The translations under genes were made by a program, and so were the position numbers. A DNA stretch of 64,000 nt from Gaertneriomyces semiglobifer (lineage: Eukaryota; Chytridiomycota; Chytridiomycetes; Spizellomycetales; Spizellomycetaceae), in the NCBI GenBank assembly GCA_025558075.1, contig JAHLKF010000013.1, positions 186,001 through 250,000 of the forward strand, in the 5' to 3' direction. This document shows, piece after piece, positions 43,751 through 56,664 of the stretch. Positions within the stretch are counted from its first letter, which is position 1. Each line of letters opens with the position of its first letter. The notes under the pieces were generated by a model. That model saw nothing but the letters and a program-made list of their open reading frames with translations, was not told the origin of the DNA and ran no database searches.

Positions 43751-44235
43751 CTATTGAGTATGCGGATTCTGCAACACAATCAGGATATACTCTTTATCTG
43801 AAAATGAACACGGGCTGTCAGACAAAGCTCAAGTATAAACAAGTCACATGAGCACCCACCTGGTGCCACCATTATCTCATGCTTCTTGCTTCGAATTCTT
43901 AGAAAACTTAGATCGTTCTGTAGCCAATGCCGTTTCCGTTAGTGTTCTGCTTGCATTGATGATCTCAAAATCTCACCCACCTGGGGGTCCAAATCCCTGA
44001 CCACACTGCGTGCCTTTGCCGTTAATTGAGTTATTAACGCTGCATGCTGTACTGTCTTCTCGTTGTCAAGTGTAGAACGAATCGGTATTCCCTCCATGTT
44101 CACGACAATGATACCCTCCACACCCTTATGGGATGACAGGCGTTTGATCGTTTCTTCGACTTCGGACTAGAAACCTTGATTAGACCCCTCATTTACCACC
44201 TTTATAAACATCCAAACGGGGACTAAACTCACCAT
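43751..44235 (-). CDS. DYNLRB: Cytoplasmic dynein light chain roadblock type
   Basis: Four exons (44233-44235, 43981-44166, 43860-43917, 43751-43797) encode 97 residues, one more than human DYNLRB1. The first coding exon is just the ATG, followed by GTGAGT; the second starts [20 protein letters not shown]. Then come [46 protein letters not shown] and [15 protein letters not shown], each in a different genomic frame and joined by 62-66-nt introns. Roadblock dimers bind the dynein intermediate chain at its C-terminal part and function in both cytoplasmic and axonemal dynein. The ATG-only exon means that translation start depends on correct splicing of a single codon. Confidence 0.95.
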
Positions 44236-44736
44236 ATTTGCTATGCGCTATATCAACCGGGTGTGAGTTGCCCTTTTCCGTTCTCCGCAACTTCTCGTCA
44301 GTGTTCAACTGAAAGTCCACGACGCGTCCCTCGCTTACATAAAATGGTTTGGAAAACACGCTCAATACTGGGCCGGAGGCCGTAGGGCTTGGATCTAACA
44401 TTCCTAATTATGAAGCAAGATGTGCCCTTTGAATACGAAATTCAGTCATTGAATGGTAATCTCATCAGAAGATGAGTTATTAAAGCTGCCGGCAGAAACT
44501 CCACATCGATGAAATGTACATCACGTCTCTGTAACCTCTGGTCGCATCTAACTGGCGCTATGTCTGTCATCGGTGATACATGCCGCCCGAAACTGATCAA
44601 TTGACAGGGCGAGAGTATGGAGCGAGGTATGTAAAGTGGTACCTGTAGACATCCTTTCTCGCCGACATAGCCTGGGTGTTACATGGCATCACATGGGCGA
44701 CCTCGATCAATCTAGTCATGAAAGATGCGCTTTTGA
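44236..44736. other. Intergenic region between DYNLRB and AP-1 gamma
   Basis: About 500 bases, upstream of DYNLRB and downstream of AP1G on the same strand. A minus-strand open frame at 44189-44401 overlaps the DYNLRB first exon in another frame and has no family pattern; it is probably 5'UTR. I see nothing else. Confidence 0.5.
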
Positions 44737-47681
44737 TCATGCCCACAGGCTACGATCGAAGCCTGCGAACTCTACCACATCTTCCACTGGGGGGTTGCCT
44801 TGAACCGTATATACGATCTTCAGGCGCAGTTTGATCGGAACCTGTAACGGTCAGGAAAACTAAGTTTCTCCCCTAGCAGTGAAAAAAAAGTGATGTGATT
44901 ACCTTGGTGGGGTTTTCAACCTTGAAGTCCTGCTTGACGCTGCTACCTGCCGCGCAGCCGCGCTCAACCTGCGGCATCATGATGACCTTCAAACTTTTTG
45001 GTACAGCAACCATTATGCCGACATTATCCACTGTTCCTTGTGTGTTGTTCTTCAATTCCGCCGTCATGGATGCCGCAGCGCCGTTGGCTTCTCGAGTCAC
45101 ATGCAGTGTCAGCTGAGTGTTGTTTTTATTGTATGCGATGTGAGAAGTACGTTGCGGCGCAGCGGACGCCGCTGGAGCAGAAAGCGCCGAGCCAAAGAGG
45201 TCACCTAACAAATCACCGGTCCCGCCCATTGACGCAGACGACGCTGCAGCGGCAAGCGGAGGCTTGGTAGCAGCACTTGCTGGTGTTGCCGCGGCCGAAC
45301 CGAAGCCAATATCGCCCAGTAAGTCCAAAAGGTTCTGGGGAGCGGTTTGCGGTTGGCTTCCCACCCCGCCAAAGACGGCGTCTACGACTCCGGCACCGGT
45401 ACCACCTCCAAAGTTAATACCTAACAGGTCGTCCCCAAGCAAATCAACTTCCGTTTTGCCAGCTGTTGCAGCCGCGTTAGATGTCGTATTGGATGATTCA
45501 ACGGCGGGTACTCCAAGGCCTTTCCGTTTCTCTTCTCTTTCTGCGCTCTCCAGCACAGGTACTCTCTCCAATACACTCTGGCGCATGTCCAGCGCCAACG
45601 TTAACAGATGAGAGTACTCAACGGACCGTTGTTGCAACTCCAGCTGTGGCGTCTTATGATACTGTGCTATTAATTCTTTCACATGTCTATCAGAACAATG
45701 TCAGGGGAGCTACAGGTGAAAAGCAGCAGCAGCAAGGAACCTACCCAATCACATCAGAGCCAGTAAACCTCGTGGTAATTTTAACAAGTGCCATGACCGC
45801 CCATTCCTTGACCGCTTCTGTGGCATGTGGTCCTTTTAGCAATGTCTCGATTGCGTTCACCACATCTTGCTCCGCTGGTGCGGCTTGATAATCTCGCTTT
45901 TCCTGCGTTCCACTCTGAACCTGTTCCTCCTCATCCGCGCCCAGTAATCCGGCAGTTCCACCGACGAGAACATCGCCATACTCCCCGACGAGCCAAAGGG
46001 TGGCTTGTACAAGGCCCTCTTGAGTGGTGGCCTTATCGCCCTCATTCTTGACAGTGTTGTACAGTTTACGGACCGCATACTGCTGTAGATCCGGCTCAGA
46101 CGTCATCACAAGTTTGACGAAGTGAGAGACCACCGACTGGTCCACCCAAGCACCGGCAACTCTCAAGACGCGGCAAACGGTATCAAGTTCCCATCGCTTG
46201 TTTGGTCTATATCTACCAGCAAAGTCACAAATTCGCGCTGCGACCGAGTTTTTGATGTCGTTCTCACAGACTTCCAGAAATGACAACAGCTCACGAGTAA
46301 GAATTCGGATATTGGCAGAGTTAATCAAGAAGAAGGATAAGTCGAGGGCCCGGCGGCGGATCGAAATATCTGGATCCCGCAAGCATTCTATGACAGTTGA
46401 CCGATGACGTTGGAGGGCGGACGAATCTGTGGTGTTCGCTTGTGCGGTGCGGGTGAGTGTTGTTAAAGCAACATAACGAATATTATTATCGCGGTTCGCC
46501 AGGAAACGACCAAGAATGTTGATTGCCAGTACTCGCAATGAGCTCTCGCTTTCGATGTCCATAATGGTCAAAACAGCTTCATACAAGATAGCATTCCCAA
46601 CATTTTTGGAGGCTTCGGTGTTGGTTGCAACTTGAGCTAGAATGTCATTCATAGCTTCACTTGCTTCGACGTCACCCTTCCCCAGAATTCGCATGAGTCG
46701 CAGTATTTTGACTTGTACAAAAGGGTCAGTGATGCCGTTCACATCGTGTTCGGGACTAAAGCCAGCCGTGACGAGATTTTTCAGATGCCGCACTAAAACG
46801 CTCACGGAGTGCTAGAGTGGAAATCGTGTCAAAAACAAGGCACAGCGCGTGGTCAGCGAACGAACAAGGCACGACAACGTACTGTACGCAAATCTTTGGT
46901 GACCTCCGGACTTGCTTTACACATTTCAATCAGTAGAGTGATGCCGGTCAGCAAGACACCGTGATTGCGCTCATTCAATAACTGCTTCGCCCGGGACACG
47001 AAGTTCTCCAGGAGATCCGGTACTTTTTTGATAATTCTGAGGGCGCAGAGGGCAGCCTTTTTACGAACATAAGAGTTTGAACTAGAAAGCAATTTCTCAA
47101 CCTCGGGAGCGAGGTCACGCGCCATCTCTTGCGAGGATATGTTTCCAAGCGTGCATAATGCAAGACCAACAACGACCGTAGTAGAGCTATTTAAATCACT
47201 GTAGTGGACATTAGCGTCAGAGCTGTCAATGAAACTTAAGTTATACCTACTTCTTCAAAGAGTTTGTGACGAGTGTCAGAACTTCTTGGTTTTCGTCAAG
47301 CAGCAGCATAATACCCAGATACCCTAGCCTCTTGTCCGCAAACCTCGGAGATGCCACTGAGCGAAACAAACGCGTTTGAAGCACATTAGGTGAGACCATA
47401 ATGCCTGGGTTGTATCCGGCGAGCAAATATACTCAATACTTACCCAATTTGAGACATTCGATCTGACCGAACTGGGCCGGGTATCCGAGCATATGAATGT
47501 ACAAGAGCTTCGCAACATTGACATGTCGGATATCCACATTTTCTTCTTTGAAACTCGTTCGCAAGAAAGCGGATTCTTTAGCAATGACGGCGCGTTCATC
47601 TGCGGCCGTTTTACACGCGCGAATGGCCTTGATGAGATCCTTTAGGCGATAGATGCCCAGCTTCGGCAAGAGCTTCTCCAT
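44737..47681 (-). CDS. APL4: AP-1 complex subunit gamma (gamma-adaptin)
   Basis: Six exons (47444-47681, 47251-47356, 46883-47198, 45745-46811, 44903-45686, 44737-44841) encode 871 residues. The trunk matches gamma-adaptin: [58 protein letters not shown] and [21 protein letters not shown] hinge of Gly/Ala/Leu-Asp motifs (LLGDLFG, LLDLLGD) resembling clathrin boxes follows. The C-terminal ear ([20 protein letters not shown], here [15 protein letters not shown], and [12 protein letters not shown]) comes last. AP-1 sorts cargo between the trans-Golgi network and endosomes with clathrin. The start is the ATG at 47681; an earlier in-frame GTG is not used. The introns are 52-87 nt. Divergent from ADE2 across 277 bases. 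Confidence 0.95.
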
Positions 47682-47958
47682 ACTCCGTGCCTCTCCCACA
47701 AGAAGTAGGTGTCCAAGGAAAACACTTTCTCACTCTCTCTGATCCCCAATTCACCCCGTCCGTCATCAAGGATAACTGAGCGTTTCCAGCGACCGACGCG
47801 GCCTTGTCGCTGTCAAGCCCTAACACTGTCCTTATGACTGTGCCGCAGATCTCAGTTCGACGGGAAACGATCTGTTCTGCGAGCGAAACAGCCAGCAACG
47901 CCCACCACCGAAGGGAAGCTGCATTTGCCGCCTTTACACTCGGCAGGGGAACGTAGAA

Positions 47959-49867
47959 ATGGACAAAAGGGTTGTTGGAATTCTTGGCGGAGGCCAACTT
48001 GGCCGGTAAGCCGGTATTTGGAACATTATTCGCTTGTGCACAGTGGCTGATTCGTACCTTCATCTTCTCGTCAGCATGACAATTGAAGCTGCGAATCGAT
48101 TGAATGTTACGGTTGCTGTGCTCGACACAAAGGGAAATCCTGCTGCTGAATTGGCTGCATCTGCACCGCACGTTGAGGGGACGTTTCGTGACGCCCAGCG
48201 CATTCGCGAGTTGGCTGCCAAAGTCGATGTCTTGACAGTCGAGATTGAGCACGTTGATTGTGACGCTCTTGACCGAGCCGGCGCAGACCTGAATGTTTCG
48301 GTCCACCCTTCTGCTCAAACTATCCGCATAATTCAGGACAAGCATCTTCAAAAGGTGGTTCTTAACCAGGCTGGTTTGCCATTACCAGAGTTCCAGGATC
48401 TTGCCGTTGGCAAAGAAGCTGAAGGGATCAAAAATGCGGCAGCAAATGGTGGATACGGTTATCCGATTATGTTGAAATGCAAGACGTTAGCCTATGATGG
48501 ACGCGGTAATTTCGTTGTCAAGTCTGAGAGGGACGTAGAACAAGGGGTGGAGGCCTTGGGTGGTGGGAGTGCTAAAGGCGGACCAGCGCTGTATGTCGAG
48601 AAGATGGTACCCTTCACCAAGGAGCTTGCCGTAATGGTGGCACGATCGGCAAACGGAGCAAGTGATACTTATCCCTGTGTAGAGACGGTCCAGAAGGACA
48701 ACATTTGCCATGTGGTCATTGCGCCCGCGCAGATTGACGGTCTTCTGGCAAGGAAGGCGCAACAGGTTGCAGAGAAAGCTGTGACCGCGCTTAAGGGTAC
48801 CGGCATTTTCGGGGTTGAAATGTTCCTGCTGGCCAACGGTAGGTATCACTCACGTTGGCTTGCGGGTGAGCCTTCGCGTCGTGTGGCTCATCCTTCCCGC
48901 GCTGCATAGGCGACATTCTCATCAACGAGATTGCCCCGCGACCGCACAACTCTGGTCACTATACGATTGAAGCGTGTCACACCTCACAATTCGAACAGCA
49001 CTTGCGTTGCATTCTCGGCATGCCACTGGGTAGTACGGCAATGAAAGTCCCCGCTTCAGCAATGGTGAACATCCTTGGTCTGGATTCCGGTGATGAAGGC
49101 ATGGAGATGACATTAAGACCATGTGCTGTTGCCATGGCCCTTCCAGGAGCTACCGTCCATCTATATGGCAAGAAAGAATGCCGTAAAGGGAGGAAGATGG
49201 GACATGTCACTGTAGTAGGCGACTCCATGGCGCAGGTACTCTCGCAAGTGCGAGAGATGCTTGCCGCCATTCCCGGAGACAAATCTCCAGAGTTCGGGCT
49301 CAGACCCGAGGTCGGAATCATCATGGGTTCTGATTCAGATTTGCCTACCATGAGGCCTGCTGCCCAGATTCTTCGCGACTTTGGTGTTCCTTTTGAGCTG
49401 ACAATAGTATCGGCTCACAGAACGCCAGCACGACTCATGGAGTACGCGAAAACCGCTAGGGCAAGAGGTTTGAAGGTCATCATCGCCGCCGCTGGTGGTG
49501 CAGCGCACTTGCCGGGTATGGTCGCTGCCGTTACACCATTGCAGGTCATTGGTGTTCCTGTAGCGCTCAAAGTTTTGGATGGACAAGATTCACTGCTGTC
49601 GATTGTTCAAATGCCGGTATGTATTTTCGTGCCGTGCACGAGACCTTGGCAGTATACTGACTCATTATATCATAGCGTGGTATTCCAGTAGCCACGGTCG
49701 CAATCAATAACTCCACCAATGCTGCGTTATTGGCTGTAAGGCATTTGGGAACGTCTAACCCTGGCTACCTTGATAAGATGGAGGAGTATATGAAGCGGCA
49801 AGAAGAGGAGGTGCTCACGAAGGTCGACCGGCTCGCCGAAGTTGGTTGGGAAAAGTATGGGCAGTAG
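47959..49867 (+). CDS. ADE2: Phosphoribosylaminoimidazole carboxylase (fused PurK-PurE, ADE2)
   Basis: Four exons (47959-48005, 48075-48838, 48910-49616, 49676-49867) encode 569 residues, the fungal ADE2 length. The PurK half starts [17 protein letters not shown] and shows [37 protein letters not shown] and [14 protein letters not shown]. The PurE half is [20 protein letters not shown] with the active-site SAHRTP and [11 protein letters not shown]. The enzyme makes CAIR from AIR in purine synthesis. The order PurK then PurE in one chain is the fungal and plant arrangement, unlike the animal PAICS enzyme, so it supports a fungal origin. The first exon ends within GQLGR. The introns are 59-71 nt. 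Confidence 0.97.
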
Positions 49868-50039
49868 GGTGCGCTTACAAGCATGTGCGCGAATCTGCTC
49901 AGGTTTTCATGCATCTGATACGGCAACTCCTAGATGAGTTTTTTATTTACCTCAAATAGATATTTAGTTGATTGCGAGACTCTACTAATGTACATGCGTA
50001 AACACGCCAAGATCATATGACTATCAACATTTCTAAACC

Positions 50040-51321
50040 CTATACGCTGAGCTTCTCGGACATTTCCTTCGTGAGGCCCTCCAGTTCGTCCTCTTCTTCC
50101 TCGCTATCGACAGCCTTCTTCGCCCCTGTGTCCTCGTCTTCATCTTCTTCCTCCTCTTCCTCCTCCTCGTCCCATTCCATCTCATCGAGCTCATCCAAGG
50201 CACCTTCTTGCCCGTTCTCCAGCAAAACGCGCTTAATGTCACGCACAGCATCGCCGTCAGGATCGAACGCATTACCGTTCAACTCTACAAGTGCCAACTT
50301 CTTCTTGTTCATCAGCATGCCAGCAATCAAGGATGCACCTTCTGGGTCAATTTCATTGAAAGCAAGATGCAACTTTTCCAACGCTTCGTTACCACCAGTG
50401 AGCGCCTTCAACACCTTGATAGCGCCCGCATCACCCAACAAACAGTCGCCGATGTTCAAAATCCGTAGACTCTTCCAAGACGCCACAACCTCTGCAAGGG
50501 CGGCAGAGCCTCGTTCCGTAAAAGTATTATCCTGCAAATCCAAGTGTTGCAGCTTTTTGCATGTTGCAAGAGATTTCATTAGAACCTCAATGCCCTCGGG
50601 ACGGATACTGTTTTGTGGCATCCGCACTTCCTCAAGAGACTCTGCATGAGCCTCAAACGCCTTACACCAGTGAGCAGCCCCAGGGCTTTCCTGTCTGTTA
50701 CGTCCCGCAATTATCACGCGCAACGCCGATGATTTTCCTTCCTCCTTGTTTTTCTCTCCCGCCTTGACAAGGGCTTCAGAAACTAAACGTGCACCCTCAA
50801 TTCCCAATCCATTATTGTTAAGCTTCAAGATCTGGATGTGTCTGTTGTTGGTAAGTAACCGCTGGAGAGGCTCAGCTCCAGCAGGTCCAAATGCGTTGTC
50901 GGAAAGGTCGAGCTCAATGAGGTTTTTTTTGTCTTCGAGGGCTTCAGAGAGGGCTTCAATTACGTGAGGGATTTCGTTGCGGAGACGTCCAGTGAACATG
51001 TCACTGAGGCTTGCGATCTGTGGGTGGCAGAGAATAAGGTTAGGGGACTCTCCTCCTCGCGCATCAAAATGTCGAACCACAACTGAAAACATGGCTGAAA
51101 CGTACCCGAAGATCATGGTGATTCTTGAGTGCACTCGCAATGGCACGGCCTGCATCAACACCAAACGTGTTGCCGCTTAATCGGATCTCAGTGAGACCCT
51201 TGACAGCGAGGATTTCATCGACGTACTGCTTGGCATCCTCTGCGGTCGTCAGCTTCAGCTGTTTCCCTTCCAAAGAATATACTACACTCTCAGCAGCATC
51301 GACAGAAGCAGAAGGAGCCAT
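50040..51321 (-). CDS. RNA1: Ran GTPase-activating protein (RanGAP/Rna1)
   Basis: Two exons (51106-51321 and 50040-51017) encode 397 residues, as in Rna1. The leucine-rich repeats run through GLTEIRLSGNTFGVDAGRAI, LDLSDNAFGPAGAEPL and LKLNNNGLGIEGARLVSEAL. The conserved DMFTGRLRNEIP holds the catalytic arginine. The protein ends in a long Glu/Asp tract (50080-50200) that in Rna1 binds Ran. It speeds GTP hydrolysis by Ran in the cytoplasm and so sets the nuclear transport gradient. No SUMO-binding tail of the vertebrate type follows. The intron is 88 nt with a CTAAC branch site. The frame continues upstream of the ATG at 51321 without an ATG and is taken as 5'UTR. Confidence 0.96.
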
Positions 51322-51583
51322 TGTGGCAGCTGGACGTTGGATTCTGTCGATGCAGAACACTGTGGGAACGGTTTCTTGGACGCCAAGCTTCCAAAAAGTA
51401 TCGTCCGAAAGCCGTCGGAAAACAGCTCGCGCCTGGCAAGTCACCTCGAAGTCACTTGACAGTTCTCTGAACTTGACGCCAGGAAGAACAGAATTGACAT
51501 TCAACAACAATAATTAAATTCACCAAAATAAATGACTAACTACAAAGTAGAGTGAAGGTAATACACAGTTCTGGCTTGTTGCC

Positions 51584-54500
51584 TTAATCGTGAAAGTCCT
51601 TGCCTTCCCGAGTGGCCTTCACAATGCCCGCCCGGACACACCAGTCACCAAATCTCTCGCCAATGATTCTATCCTTTGCAAACCTCTCGAACAAGACATC
51701 CAGCTCGGCAATAATCTCCTTCTCACCTACACTCTCTCTGTAACACTTGTTCAGCCGATTTCCATCAAACCCTCCACCGAGGTACATGTTGTATGTCCCT
51801 GGCGCTTTTCCTATGAAAGCGATCTCGGCAATCTGCGGACGCGCGCACGAATTGGGGCATCCGGTCATGCGCATCACGATGGGCTCGTTCTCCAAACCGT
51901 GTCTGTGCAGCAACCCGTCGATATGCTGGAGCAGGAGAGGCAAATACCGCTCGGATTCGGCCATGGCGAGCGCACAGGTGGGAAGCGCTACACATGCCAT
52001 TGAGTTGAGATGTAGCAGTGTCTTCTTCTCCGAAGAGGTAAAGAGCTCTTTGAATAGTTGCTCCAAAACAGCTTTTTGGGTCGGTGGGACGTGGGTGAGA
52101 AGCATGTGTTGGTTGGCTGTCAAACGGAAGTGCGTCGAAGGGTATTTCGCCTTGTTCTGAAGTAGGTATTCCGCCAACTCTCGGAATTGCTTCCGCATCG
52201 GCTGCTTCGGCGTGTCCGCGATACGTCCACCAAGTACGTGGAAGGTATACGCATACAGACCGTTGGATTCCTTAATCCATCCAAAGCGGTCTGTGTTAGT
52301 CGTGAACTTGAATGGCCGCGGCGCTTGTAGCGGCTTTCCTAATCGCCGGCCTAGTTCCTCCTTGAACCACTCAATGCCACGATCATCTATGGTGTACTTC
52401 AAACGGGCGTGTTTGCGATTTGTCCTGTCACCAAAGTCACGTTGAATTGTCACCACGAGTTCGCCAATCTTGATCGCCTCTTCAGGAGCGCAGAAGCATA
52501 TCACGTCCGCCAATCTTGGGTACGTCTTTTTGTTATTGTGCGTCATGCCCATGCCACCGCCCACAGTAACGTTGTACCCAACGATACGTTCATTCTCGAC
52601 AATTGCGATGTATCCCAGGTCGTTGGCAAAGATATCCACATCATTGTTGGGCGGCACAGCGATTGCCGTTTTGAATTTTCTCGGAAGGAATGTCTTCCCA
52701 TAAATGGGCTCGTGCTCTTCCGTTAAGCCAGTCGTAGATGAGATTAGAGTCTTGTCCAAGAAGATTTCAGCATAACCGTTGGAGTGCGGCAGCATATGCC
52801 GAGACCAGTCATCCGCGAGCTTCAACACTGCTGCATTGATCTCGCTGCTATACTCATTGGGACTGCATAGGACATTACGGTTGACGTCTCCACATGCAGC
52901 GATCGTATCCATGAGATGACGGTTCATTTCCTTCATGGACGGCTTGAGCTTGCCCTTCACAATCCCGTGGAACTGGAAGGTTTGACGGGTAGTGATCTTG
53001 ATTGTGCTATTAGCAAACTTCTCCGAAATGTCATCGACAGAAATCCATTGCTCTGGGGTGACAACACCGCCCGGCAGTCTCATCCGAACCATGAAAGAGT
53101 ATGCGAGTTCAAGGCCAGCTCGTAACCGCGCATCGCGGATATCACGATCATCTTGTTGATAGCTTCCATGGAACTTAAGTAATTTGGTATCAAGTTCGGC
53201 AAGTGCACCGGTAGAAGTGTCTGCCAGTCCCTCGGCAATGGTGCCACGCAAGTAGTTACTTGCCTCTTTGATGGCATCATCGGATGGTGCGGACGACTCC
53301 AGGACAACTTCCACATTGTCAACACCAAGTGCGGACCATAAAGCTGACCGGAAATTATTTACACCAGTCCACAAACCATCCGGATCTTGATCATCCCCGG
53401 TTCCCAATTCCACCAACTTTGCGAAACCCAAAGATGCCAATTTGGCATCAAGGTCCTTCCCAGGCTTGGCAAAGTAGTGCTTATCTTCGGGAAGAGGCCA
53501 GTAGAGCCTATCACCTAATGCCAAAACAGCAACTTTCGTCCTGGAAGGATCTAGCTCAGCCAAAGCAGTGGCGTTGTTGAGCTGCTTCCACGTCTCTCTG
53601 GCATTGCCAGGGAACTCTCCCTGTCCAGCAGTAGATATGACAAACACGACAGAGGGTTCCTTAACCCAATCTTCAACAGCAACTGCGTCGGCTGGCGAGA
53701 CACGGGGTCGCAGTCCACGTTGTTTAGCTTCACCTGCGAGGCGCTTGGCGACAGTCTCACCGTTCCCTCCATCCGAGCCATAAAGGATCAACAAAGGCGC
53801 CGTGTTCAACGAAGCGAGCAGCGCGTTATACGATGCTGTGATCTCCTTCTCGACGCCCTTGCTAAGTTCAGTCTCGGCGGATTCCGTGATATATGGGTCC
53901 AGCTGAGCCTTCGTGTTGACGAGATATGCGAGGTGATTCTCGCGGTCCAAAAAATCTTGAAGTTCTTTCTTGATTTTGGCCGAGTCTAAGGCAAAGGGTT
54001 GGTCGTCGTTGGTTGGGTTCCAGCGATACAACGGCCAGAAACCGCTGTCGACAGCCAGTTTTGTCTCTTTCAATGCTTCCAGCGGTAAGCTGCTCCCCTT
54101 GCGTGGCTTCTCAATGTGTGGGGCATAAGCGAGGATAACCGCTGGTCCAGGGTAAGCATCCGCTTCCATCAGCGCGCGAAGGACTTGAGCATAGGAAGCA
54201 TTCACCGCTACCGAAGCCACATAAACGTTGCCGTACTGCATAGCATATAGACCAATATCCTTCTTACGACGCTGATCGGAGGTTCTGGTCGAGTGCGGCT
54301 GCGTATCCAATACAAGCATGTTGATGTTTTCTCTCGACGAAATCAAGTGATGTACTCCACTGTTGCCGACGTCATATGCCAAGTGATCGCCTGCAATTAA
54401 CCAGCGTGACGGCGTCGTAAAGTACGCCGAATCTTGATGAAGGCGTGTGAGGGACGGGTGGCGGCACCACACCTCCGGAGACGCTAAGATATCAGCAGCT

Positions 54501-56119
54501 TCTCTGCCAAATTGGGTCGATTTTGCGGGATCGTCCAGATACTGCAACCACTTCTGTAAAATTGGACGTAGCGTATCAGGCAGAGGAATGTCCGACTGTA
54601 CTGGGTCTTTGACGATACTTGCGACCTCGTTGATGAATCGTTGACGACGTTGTGATTGCACCAAGTGCTGCCCAAAACCGAATTCTGCATTTGCTTCGGG
54701 TGCGTCGGGGCCAGCGTTGTTACCCCAAAGGGTCGATTCGGTGGCGACATTGGCGACAGTTGCCCTATCCCCAAACAGCTGATGCAACATTTTGATGTAC
54801 GGGCCTTCAGGAGTAGACTCTGGGTCGATGCTTGAGCCGTTTTTGCCATTCACCTTCGGCGCGGTTGAGTCCGCTGGTGCGGCTGTGCCAACCTCGAACG
54901 GGCCATGTTCATCTTTCGCTAGCTCCGCAATAGCAGCCTGGACGACCTCGGTAGCGTATCCCTCTGCTGGAACTAAATGAACACGACCCTCACGTATAGT
55001 AGGCACACCATGGTTCCAAGTAGCAGAGTGGAAGGAAGCGGCGACATCGAGAAACAGGGGTCCGCATGCGGCGGTGGCTATGATATCGAACGATGTGTCC
55101 AGCACAGCTATTCTTCTTACAGATTTCGGGAGAGCCGCGAGGAATTCATTGTCTGACCAAGGCCTGTAGACCCGAACACGGACGACGCCGGTCCTGCCGT
55201 TCTCCAGGGCGGCTTTTTCCAAGTTTGGCGAAGCAATCGCGAGGACAACAATGACATCGGTAGCATCTGCGGGACCGGTGTACTCGAACGATTTGGTCTG
55301 TGGCAGCAATGATGTTGGGAGTTCCTTATGCAAAAAAATACTAACGGTATTTGCGATTTGTTGAGGCTCAATTGTGGCGCTCCGGTTGATGTAAAGTGAA
55401 GAAGCTTCCAGTTGTTCACTAATGGAATCCACTTCCTCCAAACCATTCCCCGAGCGGTACTTTTCGACCAGTTCTGCTTGATTTGGTAATACCTGACCCA
55501 AGCGCTTGTAGTCAACTAGGCGTATTTTCGCGTACTGCCGTGTATCTTGGGAGAGGGTGTCATAGAAGTGAACGACTGGGAGACGAGTTCGAAGAGCAAT
55601 TAGATGCGACAGGATGGCTGTGTAGTGAGTATCTTGAACGCCGTGAGATGGTAGCAGAGTGACGCCGGTTTGGCGAACCGCAAGGACGGGTGACAAATCC
55701 GTAGAGTTGATCGCGACGTGGAAGACGACAGGCGCGCGATCGTTTACGACCTTGTACAGAACCGGAATAGCGTTAATAAGTTGGTCGGCGGGGATGTAGA
55801 CGGATGTGAGTTGGCGAGCTGTGACTGCATCGTGAACGGCTGGCAAGAGATCCGCGCGAATATTATTGATAATTGTAGCAGCAGACGCGGAACCATAAGC
55901 GTTCTTAGTGCCCTGATGTGACCAGGCTGTTATGAGCTCTTCTACTGGCGAGCCGCGGACTACCAGGTTTCTCTCTGACAGGTCGTAGCTAAACAACATG
56001 CGCGTTAGTTGGACCACACTCTCAAAGTTCGCTCTACCCAATATAAACAAGTCTTACCCGACATATGCGACTGCGGTGGCCACATTGAACGACTGAAGCT
56101 CTTCCTCTGTAGTTGTCAT
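51584..56119 (-). CDS. MET5: Assimilatory sulfite reductase hemoprotein (Met5-type)
   Basis: Two exons (56058-56119 and 51584-55988) encode 1488 residues. The first exon gives MTTTEEELQSFNVATAVAYV; the 69-nt intron has a CTAAC branch. The layout is that of fungal Met5. An N-terminal half is related to the pyruvate-ferredoxin oxidoreductase fold. A flavodoxin domain follows (LILYGSDGGNGETVAKRLAG, STAGQGEFPGN). The siroheme reductase follows with KITTRQTFQFHGIVKG and VGGGMGM. The 4Fe-4S/siroheme cysteines lie in CVALPTC (about 1353 and 1359) and CPNSC (about 1398 and 1402). The enzyme reduces sulfite to sulfide in cysteine and methionine synthesis, using electrons from Met10. It is divergent from MET16, which makes its substrate. 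Confidence 0.96.
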
Positions 56120-56664
56120 TATGTTAATTTCCTCTCGTGCCCCGTCGCTGACGCTGTCCTCTTTGCCCTTGGTCGACGAAGCGGGAGCGAGGCCTTTTAT
56201 ATAAACGATCTCCCCACCACCACACGGGAAAACCCCCCACACTAACACGTTTACATAATCAAGCACGTATATACCCTACACCTACTGATCAGATTAACCA
56301 ATCAACGCGCGTTGCGAAGAGATGCAGTCGCGCAATTGTGGTGCGATTCCTGCTCCATTCGATGCGCCCAGATGAGATGGGGTTGTTTGTTAATGAAATG
56401 TGCGTTTATAATCCACCCAACCACTATGCGTTGGATTACTAGAACTAGTGATTTTATATAATACTCGCCATTAATACATGCAAGGGATCGTCGCCGACTC
56501 ACGCTGAGCATTAGTAATTTGAACCAATAGAAAGCAGCTGTGGAATTCACCATTAGGGACATATATAAATTGATCTATCGACGCTCGGCCCTGCACATCT
56601 TCGCCTTCAACCCGCCTGCTTGCTTGCTGAGAACTTTCCCACGTAGTGTATTAGGGTGAGAAAA
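56120..56664. promoter_or_regulatory. Shared promoter region of MET5 and MET16
   Basis: These 545 bases separate the start codons of two consecutive enzymes of sulfate assimilation read in opposite directions. TATA-like stretches lie on both sides (near 56200 and near 56450-56465 and 56560). CTGTGG, the core of Met31/32-type sites in yeast, occurs near 56536, and CAATTGTGG near 56333. Coregulation through this region is an inference from the arrangement. Confidence 0.5.
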
